Origin: Phlebiopsis flavidoalba
Lineage: Eukaryota; Basidiomycota; Agaricomycetes; Polyporales; Phanerochaetaceae
Assembly (NCBI GenBank): GCA_035772785.1
Contig: JAOCPU010000077.1
Location: 42,732 to 106,731, forward strand
Direction: 5' to 3'
DNA: 64,000 nucleotides
Both the position numbers and the translations under genes were made by a program. Below the pieces are notes generated by a model, which did no database searches, was not told where the DNA came from, and worked only from the letters and a program-made list of their open reading frames with translations. Below, in pieces: positions 55,730 through 64,000 of the stretch. The stretch's first letter is position 1, and each line of letters opens with the position of its first letter.

Positions 55730-55895
55730 TGACCATACACTGCCGAGGATGTCATCTCGAAGCGCGACACCGTCCCCACTGTCCAGTACCCCGCCGCCGT
55801 CCTTAGCAAGAAGTTTGCGGCGCTGGACACGCACTTTCGCAACGTCAAGCCATCACCCGTGCCGGTGAATAGCCGTTCGGACATTATCTGGTATG
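55730..55895 (+). pseudogene. Protein-coding fragment of unknown family
   Basis: A clean stretch reads TAEDVISKRDTVPTVQY, AAVLSKKFAALDTHFRNV and PVPVNSRSDIIW, ending at a possible donor GTATGT (55891). Preceding sequence (LQGMHELLPSS) is in another frame. It looks like a relic exon. I do not recognise the family. Confidence 0.3.
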
Positions 55896-55989
55896 TTGCA
55901 TGTGTACTATGCTTGCTCTTTGTGACTTACTGACGTGTAATCACGCTTCTAGTAGAAACTAGTCAAATAACACCCTACAGCCATCTGCA

Positions 55990-57120
55990 ACACAAGACTC
56001 ACCGACAGCTCTCTCGCCGGGACGACGATGTGTCGTCGCGGCGCAAGCTCGCCTTCAGTACTCCACCATTCCACCTTCATGACGCCGGTTCAATTTCTCT
56101 GACAACGCTTCAATTACTCGTGGCGTCGCCCCTCGTCTTCAACACTGCACGCTGGCCATCAGTGCGCGCGCGCAGTAACCAACTTCAAGCCTAAAGGTGT
56201 GTTAATCAATGCACAGGGTCCAATTCGAAGATAACACTCACCAGCAACCAGCGCATCGCTCGCGGGAACGACGTTGTGTCGTCTCGGCGCGTAATTTCGG
56301 CCTGTACGCGCGAGTGCAAACCTGGCCATCCGACGCCTTGAAGAGCCGACGCGCATGCCCAATACACTACTACCCCGCCTCGCTCAATGACGAGCACGAC
56401 GGCGCTGGCATGGCCATCCAGTGCGCGCCGTCATCACGCTCGGTCACCGGGACGGTATTCTTGTCGTCTCGGCGTAGTGGCCCCGTGTCCCGCTCGACGC
56501 GTGCTCTATGCGCTATCGTTGCCAGACGGCCGCCCTCCCGCGCACGCTCGGGGGGGGCTTGCCATCTCGCGCCCTCTCGACACCAACGGAGCGCGATCGC
56601 CCTTGTGCGCCGACCGCGCGCCGCCCTCCCGCCTTGACCACCTCGCTCGCCGGACGCCGTTCTGTTGCCTCAGCGCAAGACTCTCCACTTGGGGCGTGCT
56701 CGACATCTTCGCGCTGTTACAGATGCCCCTCGGGCCGACCACAGTTCGCGGCACCTCGGAGCTCTCGTCTCCGCGCGATGTCGGCGCGCACCCCCTCGCC
56801 CAAGTGGCGCGGAGGGCTGGGCGGGCACGTTCGAGCGACGAAACCCACGGACGGGCGCACGTATCAACAACGACGTCGACGAACGACATCGACAACGCAG
56901 CCACCCACATCCACCGGACGCCGTGCATCGCGTCCTCCAGCGGCGGCGGCGACCCTGGTCGCCGGACGCCGTTTCATCGTCTCGGCGCAATCCTCGCCAT
57001 CGCGGCGGTACGGAATCCTTCACACTGCGCAGAAAGACCCTGCAAGACCCCCGTGTGCCCAGTGCACGCAGCCCCTGCTCGCGGGACGCCGTACGATCTG
57101 TTCGTCTCACGGCGAAATAG
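55990..57120. repeat. Degenerate GC-rich hairpin repeat array
   Basis: A 30-35 bp motif recurs at about 55999, 56245, 56430, 56640, 56950 and 57075, with the core gacgacgttntgtcgtctcg (ctcgccgg before it and gcgcaa after it). The core is self-complementary (GACGAC...GTCGTC) in the early copies. In one frame it translates as LAGRR..V.SA. Spacing varies from about 120 to 310 bp. It carries long chance open frames on both strands. Confidence 0.5.
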
Positions 57121-58140
57121 ACGCCAGCCCAAGAATCGCATAGGACTTTCACGCGGCGGCATGCAAACGCACGCACGTCTTGCGAAACGGGCCGCGCGTG
57201 TCGAGGGTTGGAATGCTGGAGTGTGTGGGCGAGCAGGCTGGCACGTGAGAGAGTGGGAGGCGGCTGGTGTAGATGTGAGCCTATCAGAGTGGCGAGGAGG
57301 GGCGAGCGAACCCACTCGCCACTTGGTGCGTTCGCTCGTTTTCTCGCGCTTCAAATTCTTTCTGATACTTCTAATTCAGGTTATGGACCATTTGGAAGGC
57401 ACCAGAATGCGTGCGCGCTCGAAGGTCGCATCGGAATTTCCGGCGGCCGGTGTTTCATGGCCGAATTTCGACGAACCGCGCGCGCATCATGGCCCGTTTG
57501 GGCCTCCAAACGACTCTGATTGGCTCCTAGATACGACATCTGAAGTTGCGAAATGGGAGGCGCTGCTGTGCGCGCCGCGTAGCACGTCATTTATTCGCGG
57601 GCACCCAGTTACGCCCAGGCGCGCCCCGCCCTCGACGTCGTCATGGTGGGTACGTAGCGCGGCACCCCTTGATGCGTAACGCTTGCCGACAGCGAAGGGC
57701 TGTGGCCACAGATACTCTTTGAACGTTCTCCAGGCCTCAAACCTGGGACACGCCGGCACACGTGAGAGGTACTATACCCAACTGCAGAGCTCGCCGCGCC
57801 TGTCAACAACGGCTTTCAACATGACCTTACACCCTGTGCGTAACCAGTTCCCTGATCACGTCTGCTCCCAATCTCCCCATTCTCTAGCCGACTCGAAATG
57901 CACCGCAAGACTTCATACACAAACGTTCGCGTGTGTGGCGCACTGGAGGTTAAGTATTCGGTCGCAATCTTGGGCAATAAACGGAGACCTGCCGTTGATG
58001 AGAGGATGTAAACCCCGCCGCTGATAGCAAGAGGTCACCTCGCCAGTAGGCTTGACTTTTGTAGTTGAACCTGTAGTAATGTGTGCAAAAATAAATGTGG
58101 TTACAGGTGACTATGTGTGTGCTATCTATCACAGACACCA
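57121..58140. other. No recognisable gene; CCAAT box on minus strand
   Basis: GC-rich to 57680, then average composition. GAGCCAATCAG occurs on the minus strand at about 57518-57530, a possible CCAAT-type promoter element. No gene could be attached to it. Confidence 0.3.
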
Positions 58141-58960
58141 TCAGTCACCATAGGGCCGGCGTGAGTATAATGACAGTGCACGCGTCGAGAACAAGTCCAG
58201 CGTGAGATATGGGTCAACAAGGAATGTATCCGCTATATCCAGAACGTTATCCGATGTCCAGCGACGGTCAATCCCCCGTCCGCATTTCGGCGCCAAATGA
58301 CATGGTCCAACGATTTGATCTACCATGACGACACTCGCGTTTCGCTTCAAGTTGCGGGTAGAGAGCGCTGCACCTGATAAAGTTGTGAGTTGCCGTCTAT
58401 CCTTTGGAATGGAGTGAACCATTCGATATAGGCGATAAAGTGGGTGGGCTAGTCGTCCGTACTGGCTGGGCAGCTCAAAAATTGCCCGCACACGAGCGAT
58501 TCGGAGACCTAGTGCCACGAAAGCATCAGTGTGACTCCTTGGATGTTTCATTGCACAGATTTAATCCCTTACCGTCAAGAGATCCTGGGCGACGCAACTG
58601 GAAAATACGCTGATCCTCCACAACAAGTGCGGTGTCGAAACATCTGGGTACTGCGGGCTTTCGACCCTTAGCTGCTACCGGCGCCGTGGCTCGAATCCGA
58701 TCAGTCAACACCTTTGACCCTACGTATGGGTTCCACGGCCTTCGGATTTTGATTCGTTTATATACATGCGCAAGGTAAGCAGACGATGCGGTAGGGTGAA
58801 TCTCGGGGCCTAGTTCTGGGTTGAAATTCTGAACAAAGCTCCGCCAGCGCTGGCAGAATCTCAGGTGCATTGTGGTCGGTTTCGAGGGATTTGATATGCG
58901 TGCGCGGAAATGGACAGTGGAATGCGATGGGTGTATCTGCGTGGAGTTATAGGCGCGAGG
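58141..58960 (-). mobile_element. Plavaka-type transposon ORF, C-terminal part
   Basis: Resembles the C-terminal region of basidiomycete Plavaka (CACTA-related) transposase proteins. Reading from high to low coordinates: SSAYLAHVYKRIKIRRPWNP, GSKVLTDRIRATAPVAAKGR (about 58680-58740), FDTALVVEDQRIFQL (about 58620), then RIARVRAIFELPSQYGRLAH (about 58450-58510), STRNLKRNASVVMVDQIVG (about 58320-58370), PCHLAPKCGR, DRRWTSDNVLDIADTFLVDP (about 58210-58270). Frames change between the two halves. The zinc-binding and transposase core are not upstream, because a plus-strand gene begins there. It is a truncated copy. Confidence 0.6.
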
Positions 58961-58984
58961 AATCGTGGATAACAACGAGGAGGT

Positions 58985-59986
58985 TAGTGATGATTGAACC
59001 TGAGGAGTGGACGAAGTTGGGTCCTCACCTCAGAAGAAGATCCAAAAGATCACTGATCATCGCGGCCGCCCTCGACGGAAGGACTTCGAAAGCGAGGCCA
59101 AGTCTGCGATCAACACCGCATCTAATAACTATGAAAGCCCTTTTATGGACAGTATGCGCATTTCCGGAAGCTCAACAGGCAGACGAACTCACCGCAACCG
59201 CATGGAAAGATGCTTGCGAACACCATCGCGTGAAGTTTGCGCTAAACCGCTAAGATTGCAAAGATGGTGCGTGTCCTACATGTAGGATCTGTGTACATAC
59301 ATCACTGATGTTCTAGTCTGTCCCATTGCAGCTCCAGCGCACAGGTACAGGGGTGCGAAGTGCTCTCAGGGAACCTGTACGGAAGGTTGTTCTCTTCCGT
59401 ATACAGTTTTGACAATACAGACCACAGCGACGAAACAAAACGGGCAAATCTTCAATATTACATCAAGATCATGCTTCAAACAACACACGGTTTTTACTTA
59501 CCCCGTACGTCGTTGCCTCTCGCATCAGATTCTAGCACTGACTGGCATACACGTGTCCTCCTTGGTAGAGTACTGAACTCGACAAGCCAGCCGCCGAGCA
59601 GATCATGATGAACATGTACTGCCATCCTGCGATTAGCATGCTCTTGAACGAGACATGCTTTAAGAACCAGACCGCCATTGATATCAAGTACGAAGACCTC
59701 TTCGGACACTGCATCGGAATTCTGACAATCACGCTGATATGCTCCATGGTACGTCTCACCCGAGACTTATGCATGTGTCAATTTTTACACTCATTCTTCA
59801 TTGAAGCTTGAGTTCGCCATCTCCGAGTGGAGTTCCGGACTCGTTGAGCCAAGAATCCTCAGCGAGGTCGAATACCGGGCCGTCTTCTTCAAGCACATCA
59901 AGTCGCTTGAGACGTATGACAGAACGTTTGGCGACCTTCGTATCCTTGATACGATTGGCAAGAAACTCCTCAATAGTGGGCGGTGA
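58985..59986 (+). CDS. DUF6532-type protein
   Basis: Basidiomycete protein family of unknown function, often near transposons. Pieces: GRPRRKDFESEAKSAINTAS (about 59070-59125), ALLWTVCAFPEAQQADELTA (about 59139-59200), WKDACEHHRVKFALN, QRTGTGVRSALREPVRKLFS (about 59338-59395), LQYYIKIMLQTTHGFY (about 59450), YCHPAISMLLNETCFKNQTA (about 59620-59680), YEDLFGHCIGILTITL, and, after an intron ending in TTGAAG near 59808, LEFAISEWSSGLVEP (about 59810) and TIGKKLLNSGR with stop at 59984. The pattern of a HPAI...F block followed by an EF.I.EW.SG block suits the family. At least two frame changes are present. ATG 59007 is a possible start. Confidence 0.55.
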
Positions 59987-61949
59987 GTGTTGATACCGAG
60001 TCCATTGCCATGTGCGATGGCGTGACGGGCCTCACTTACTCACTGATGCCATCGCCGTATAGACTCAAGGCAAAAGTTGGTCCGCTTACGCAGGGACATG
60101 CCAATGGTGTGCCTACTCAAGAGGCTTTTGAGGCTATGCGTCGTGCATATGAAAAACTCGCTTCGCGATGGTCAAACGGGTTGAGGTGTTGAGCTGGTAC
60201 GAGGGCTGCGAGTACTTACTTAGGAGGGTACCGTTGATCATTCTGAGCAACAACCAGTGACTGGGTGCCCGCTATCTACAATGATAAACCAAATTTTTAT
60301 TCGATTTTATTGTGCTAGGCTATTCTAATCATATACCGGTAAGTATGGTATAAGCTTCTCATCGTACCGCTGAGACCCTCGTTGTGTAGACGCTGCATGC
60401 CGCTGTAGACCAACCATGTCCCACACCCGATATGGTAGCGCTTGATCTGGGCGACTACCTTGAATTTTTCTAAGAGGCACTGTCCATCGACGGTCCTCAC
60501 GTAAGACCAGCATTGCGGATATTCTAGATCAATAGTGTTTTGAAGATCAGATAGAAAGGCCGTCCCTCCTGTGAATAGTGGGCAAGATATGACGCGAGCG
60601 TTCAGGCCAATAACAGACAGTAAGCCCTAATTCTAAACTGCAGCCTCCAGCTCGCGTTGTCGCAGAGGGTGCTTTGAAGTGGCTACCCGCCGATGGTAGG
60701 CGGGCGCGGCGGCGCCAATATTCCCCGGGAGGCAACCTAGCACATGTCGCACCGTCTGCAACCCCCGACTGCGCTCAAAATCCATGTTTGATTCGTCTTG
60801 AACATCCCCTTTGGCCAGTGAAACTCCCAATGTTTTTACATAGACGAGAGTAATATATCTCTCATTGCTCTCTACAAATGGTATGCACACATTGCGCGTT
60901 GTGGCGCGCACAATAGGCACGGCCGCCGTAGAACCTGACTCTGCGCAAAATGTGCCATTCCGCAGGCTCCAGGCTCCAGCCGCCATCATCGGCGGATAGC
61001 AAGTTGATTATCCCACCTCTAGAGAGCTCGAGGTGGCTGGGGGTGGGGAGGTTACAATTGCTTACCTCTAATATTGCCAATCGTCCTACGGCCAATGCGG
61101 CCGACTTTGTTCAACCGTCGCCGATCATCGATCAGCGACTGAACAGGCAAATGTCATCGAGCGCTCAAGTCCCCCGCATCTTGTTCGGGCCTACTAACAT
61201 CATCTTCAGACTGTCGCAGGATTTGTATCATACGTCAAAGTCTACCGGTAGAAATGCCTGCCGCTCGGGATGGGGAGTAAGAACCGCCAAAGCAAAAATA
61301 ACGTTGCACGTAGGTCACCAGTACGCTGATTTTCTCGACGTCAAGCCTCGGATCCCTTCGCTCATGGAGGTAAGCTTAACTGAATACCGATCTGCGGCCC
61401 CTCGTACCGAGACATATTCATAACCATCTGCTGCAGTGCAATTCAAACTCTGTTCGAGCTACAAAACTCGCGGAAATCCGCCCATTCCTTCAGAGTGTTG
61501 GGTCTGCGTATTTCGGGAGGGGAAGAGCGATGACGATTGTCGTGTTCAAAAGGTGCGTTCATTCAGGAGCGTTCATGAGAATGCAGTTGACTTTTAAAGA
61601 CTTCCGTGTTCTAACCGCAAGTAATCCGGCTGAATGTGAGTTCGTCGAGGGTCCAACAATGAGTCCGGTCCTCCATCCAGCCGCGTTTCAAAACAGTCCC
61701 GCCAGACAAAATACTTTGGCTACTGGTATGCGTATGCAGGTGAGTTCGTCATTTGACAAAGCTACGCTGTTGTTTCTAACGTATCTCAGCATCAGTTAGC
61801 TCGCTACGTTGAGAGGCTTCTCGAAGCCGGCCACCGTCACGAAGGATCGGAGCCCGTGTGCTGCACAAAAACCCCGAACAAGAATCTCGAGTGACGTGCG
61901 GTGAGAGCTGTCGCAGTACATGTGAAACAGGATAAGCCATTGACCACCT
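59987..61949. other. No clearly supported gene
   Basis: Open frames at 60950-61423 (plus) and 61530-61799 (plus) may include 5' exons of the JmjC gene, since 61530 ends at a plausible donor GTGAGT, but no motif confirms it. The part 60640-60860 is GC-rich with palindromic segments (gcgggcgcggcggcgcc) and may be repeat-derived. Confidence 0.3.
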
Positions 61950-63828
61950 CACATGACACATAGATTGTTGCCGAGCATCTGTGATGTGGCATTCATATAT
62001 GTGTCTGACATGCGCATACGAAATTTGTGCCCGGCCTGTCACCTTGAAGGAAACCCACGGAACGGAGATGTAATCTGTGAGTACGAAGCATCTCTATTCA
62101 TTGTATGCAACGCTGTCGCTAACGCTAAGCATGATACCAGCATGTACACACAAAGACACGCATGAACATCCCGCTTTAAGAGCCGTCTCAAGGATTGACA
62201 AGGATCTTCTGGCGAGAGAATCTCACGAAGTACGGGCCCTTCTCCAGTCCCCGCTCGTTGACGACAGGCCTAACGTGAGCAATACGGTTGAGCTGAGTGC
62301 CACTGCCCGACTTGAGCAAGCATCGTTCCCTTGGCGGCGCATAACGACCATACGAACCGAAAAACCCGACCGAAGATGAATTGTTCCGAATCTTATGGAG
62401 CCACGGAGTTCCAGTTGTAGTTGTTGACGTGAAGGTCCACGGAGATTGGTCTGCAAGCGCACTTGCGGAGTTGTATGGCGATGCTATGGTTAAGGTCGAC
62501 GACAGCCGTCATCCACAGCCAGTCGATATGACTCTCCGTCAGTTCTTACACGAATTGGAAGAGCTGGGAGCAGTTTCGGATGCGACACATACCCTTCGAC
62601 TGAAGGTACGCCGCTACTTGCTTACCTACGCTAGCCGCAACGTTCCTGATTTCTTATCAGGATTTCCCTCCTTCGGCTGACTTCGATAAGACATATGGTG
62701 ACCTACATGCCAGCTTCCAACACTCACTGCCCATGCCATTTTACACCGCCACCAACGGTCTGGAAAACCTGGCAGCTCACTGGGGAATCGAAAGCCCCAC
62801 CCGGCCAAGCGCTCAAAACCTGCGTCTGAGGCCAGATCTTGGTATATATGCCCTACAACTGAAGTTGTCGTCGTTAGCTTATATTCGCTTTCACTTCAAA
62901 GGTCCCAAGATTTACTTTGCTAGTCGTGACGTATGCAGAGTTGGATCAACCAAGTTACACAAAGATAGCACGGCCGCGGTCAACATCATGGTATACTCAC
63001 GAGAACAGATACCTCATGGCGCACAGGGCGCATTATGGCACATTTTCGCTCGTGAAGACGCGGCGAGCCTCTCGGGGGTTTTGCATGAATTGTATCCTGA
63101 ATTCAACCCCGATGACAACCTGTGCCATGGACACCGCGTGTTTTTGGATAACGACGTTCTTCTCAAGCTGAATGCAAGGGGAATCAAACCATTCAGTTTT
63201 ACACAACTCCCAGGCCAGGCCGTCTTTATCCCGGCTGGTTGCCCCCATCAGGTATAAAAACATATACGCATCCTCTCCGCATCGGCGGACTTATATTCGC
63301 ATTTTCAGGTCTCCAACCTTGCATCTTGCATCAAAATAGCCACGGATTTCATCACGCTTGACGATCTCGACGCTACTGAAGTCGTTGCCGGAGAACTTCG
63401 TCAGGAAGGCTATCAAGACGTCGTCCGGTTGCCAACGATGGCGTGGCAGGCATGGCAGTCACTGCGACGGTTCGTGAAAATTCAAGGTTCCTCCTCTAAG
63501 CTGGCACGCGTCAAGAAGCAAACGGCCTGCGAGGCTCCTAGCCGCGACTCCCGTTCATCGCCTTCTGGGACAATTGTGTCCTCTGGATACCGATGCCCCG
63601 ACCCTGCTTGTTCAGGTCGCATGCGAGCCTTCGAATTCAACGCGTTATGGAATCATATGTGAGTAATTCATAGCATAGCCTCTCTTCGGCTTCATCTCAT
63701 ACAATAGCAGTAAAGATCTCCACGGTCAGCGATTTGCATCCCGCAACGACCTTTACGAAGTAATGAGTGGCTCAGTTGAGGAACAGAAAGTTCTCTACTC
63801 TAATCACTGTAACCCCGGACATCCCTAA
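61950..63828 (+). CDS. JHDM2/KDM3-like JmjC-domain protein with C-terminal C2H2 finger
   Basis: Fe(II)/2-oxoglutarate-dependent dioxygenase, probably a histone lysine demethylase in the nucleus. 5' part: YMCLTCAYEICAR and CHLEG (Cys cluster C-x2-C-x4-C-x2-C, about 61990-62050), then across intron 62077-62140 CTHKDTHEHPAL. Next LFRILWSHGVPVVVVDVKVH (about 62385), WSASALAELYGDAMVKV, intron 62606-62660, DFPPSADFDKTYGDLHASF, GLENLAAHWG, intron 62842-62901, GPKIYFA, STKLHKDSTAAVNIMVYS with the metal motif H-x-D (about 62960), WHIFAREDA, FTQLPGQAVFIPAGCPHQ (second metal His, about 63245). After intron 63252-63308 come VSNLASCIKIATDFI, then CPDPACSGRMRAFEFNALWN. Intron 63659-63710 joins a C2H2 finger ending HIKDLHG, and the stop is at 63826. 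One extra C at 62365-62367 and one shift near 62030 break the frame. The true start is upstream and unresolved. Confidence 0.8.
63659..63710 (+). other. Last intron of the JmjC gene
   Basis: GTGAGT...AATAGCAG, 52 bp. Splicing joins NALWNH to IKDLHGQRFAS and completes a C2H2 finger. Confidence 0.75.
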
Positions 63829-64000
63829 CCGACTCTCAGACTCATTCCGCCGTCACGCGTCGTAGTTAGTTATGACGCGTCGACGTTATATTCTCGCTTG
63901 CTATATCTGAATAAGAATACTCGGTTTATTAGTCCTCCATCTAAATCTTTGCCCTCACGGTCCGCGCGCATGATGCGTGACCGCGGTGGAAGGGAGAGCC
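63829..64000. other. 3' flank of the JmjC gene
   Basis: AT-rich 3' flank with no further gene visible before the window ends. Confidence 0.3.

Noticed and set aside
56387..57679. 430-codon open frame on the plus strand
   Set aside because: It lies across the GC-rich hairpin repeat array, overlaps long frames on both strands, and its composition (Arg, Ser, Pro, Ala) is what such DNA gives by chance. No family motif.
1..64000. tRNA or rRNA genes
   Set aside because: No cloverleaf with a proper B-box or conserved rRNA core was seen by eye. A tRNAscan/Infernal run would be needed to exclude them fully.
1..64000. A single novel multi-gene system spanning the window
   Set aside because: The genes belong to unrelated families on both strands with transposon debris between them. 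No conserved gene order or shared regulatory motif ties them together.

Overview
The window is nuclear DNA of a filamentous basidiomycete, most likely a polypore-type wood-decay fungus. The evidence is spliced genes with very short introns (about 47-73 bp, GTRNGT...YAG) and families typical of Agaricomycetes: a HET-domain protein, a DUF2235-WD40 fusion, a lineage-specific C2H2 zinc-finger family, a DUF6532 protein, a Plavaka-type transposase end, a secreted GH43 enzyme with a fungal CBM1, a ricin-B-fold lectin and an NRPS-like adenylation/reductase enzyme. There are no operons, rRNA, tRNA or CRISPR that I can see.

Layout. 0-1.7 kb: a broken Hos3-like histone deacetylase (minus). 4.8-6.5 kb: a HET protein. 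10.1-12.1 kb: a decayed GH43-CBM1 enzyme. 12.6-14.1 kb: two small tandem five-exon genes of a family I do not recognise, with matching exon sizes. 14.5-26.6 kb: a cluster of minus-strand C2H2 zinc-finger genes and fragments in two subfamilies. A DUF2235-WD40 gene (17.6-20.8 kb) lies inside the cluster between two direct copies of a roughly 1.05 kb segment. 24.8-25.6 kb: a CACTA-like MITE and a 24-bp minisatellite. 26.7-31.2 kb: gene-poor. 31.3-32.0 kb: methionine sulfoxide reductase A. 32.5-36.6 kb: NRPS-like reductase. 38.0-38.8 kb: ricin-B lectin. 39.1-41.6 kb: flavin monooxygenase. 43.9-46.9 kb: a more complete Hos3-like deacetylase. 47.1-49.2 kb: a second, YUCCA-like flavin monooxygenase. 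50.7-58.9 kb: a transposon-rich tract with a hAT-type MITE, a Tc1/mariner-type MITE beside an orphan dynamin stalk fragment, an RNase H retroelement remnant, a GC-rich hairpin repeat array and a Plavaka fragment. 59.0-60.0 kb: DUF6532. 62-63.8 kb: a JHDM2-like JmjC protein.

Genes do not form one obvious pathway. The NRPS-like reductase and the neighbouring monooxygenases could belong to a small metabolic cluster. Two deacetylases, a JmjC protein and the zinc-finger family give the window a chromatin and regulation flavour, but I see no direct link between them.

Almost every recognisable gene is interrupted by frameshifts. Where the family lets the frame be followed, most breaks are one extra base in a short homopolymer, or one extra dinucleotide in an AC run. 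Either the assembly carries uncorrected insertion-type errors or many genes are decaying. Gene boundaries and intactness should be read with that in mind. All family assignments come from motif recognition by eye, without database searches.
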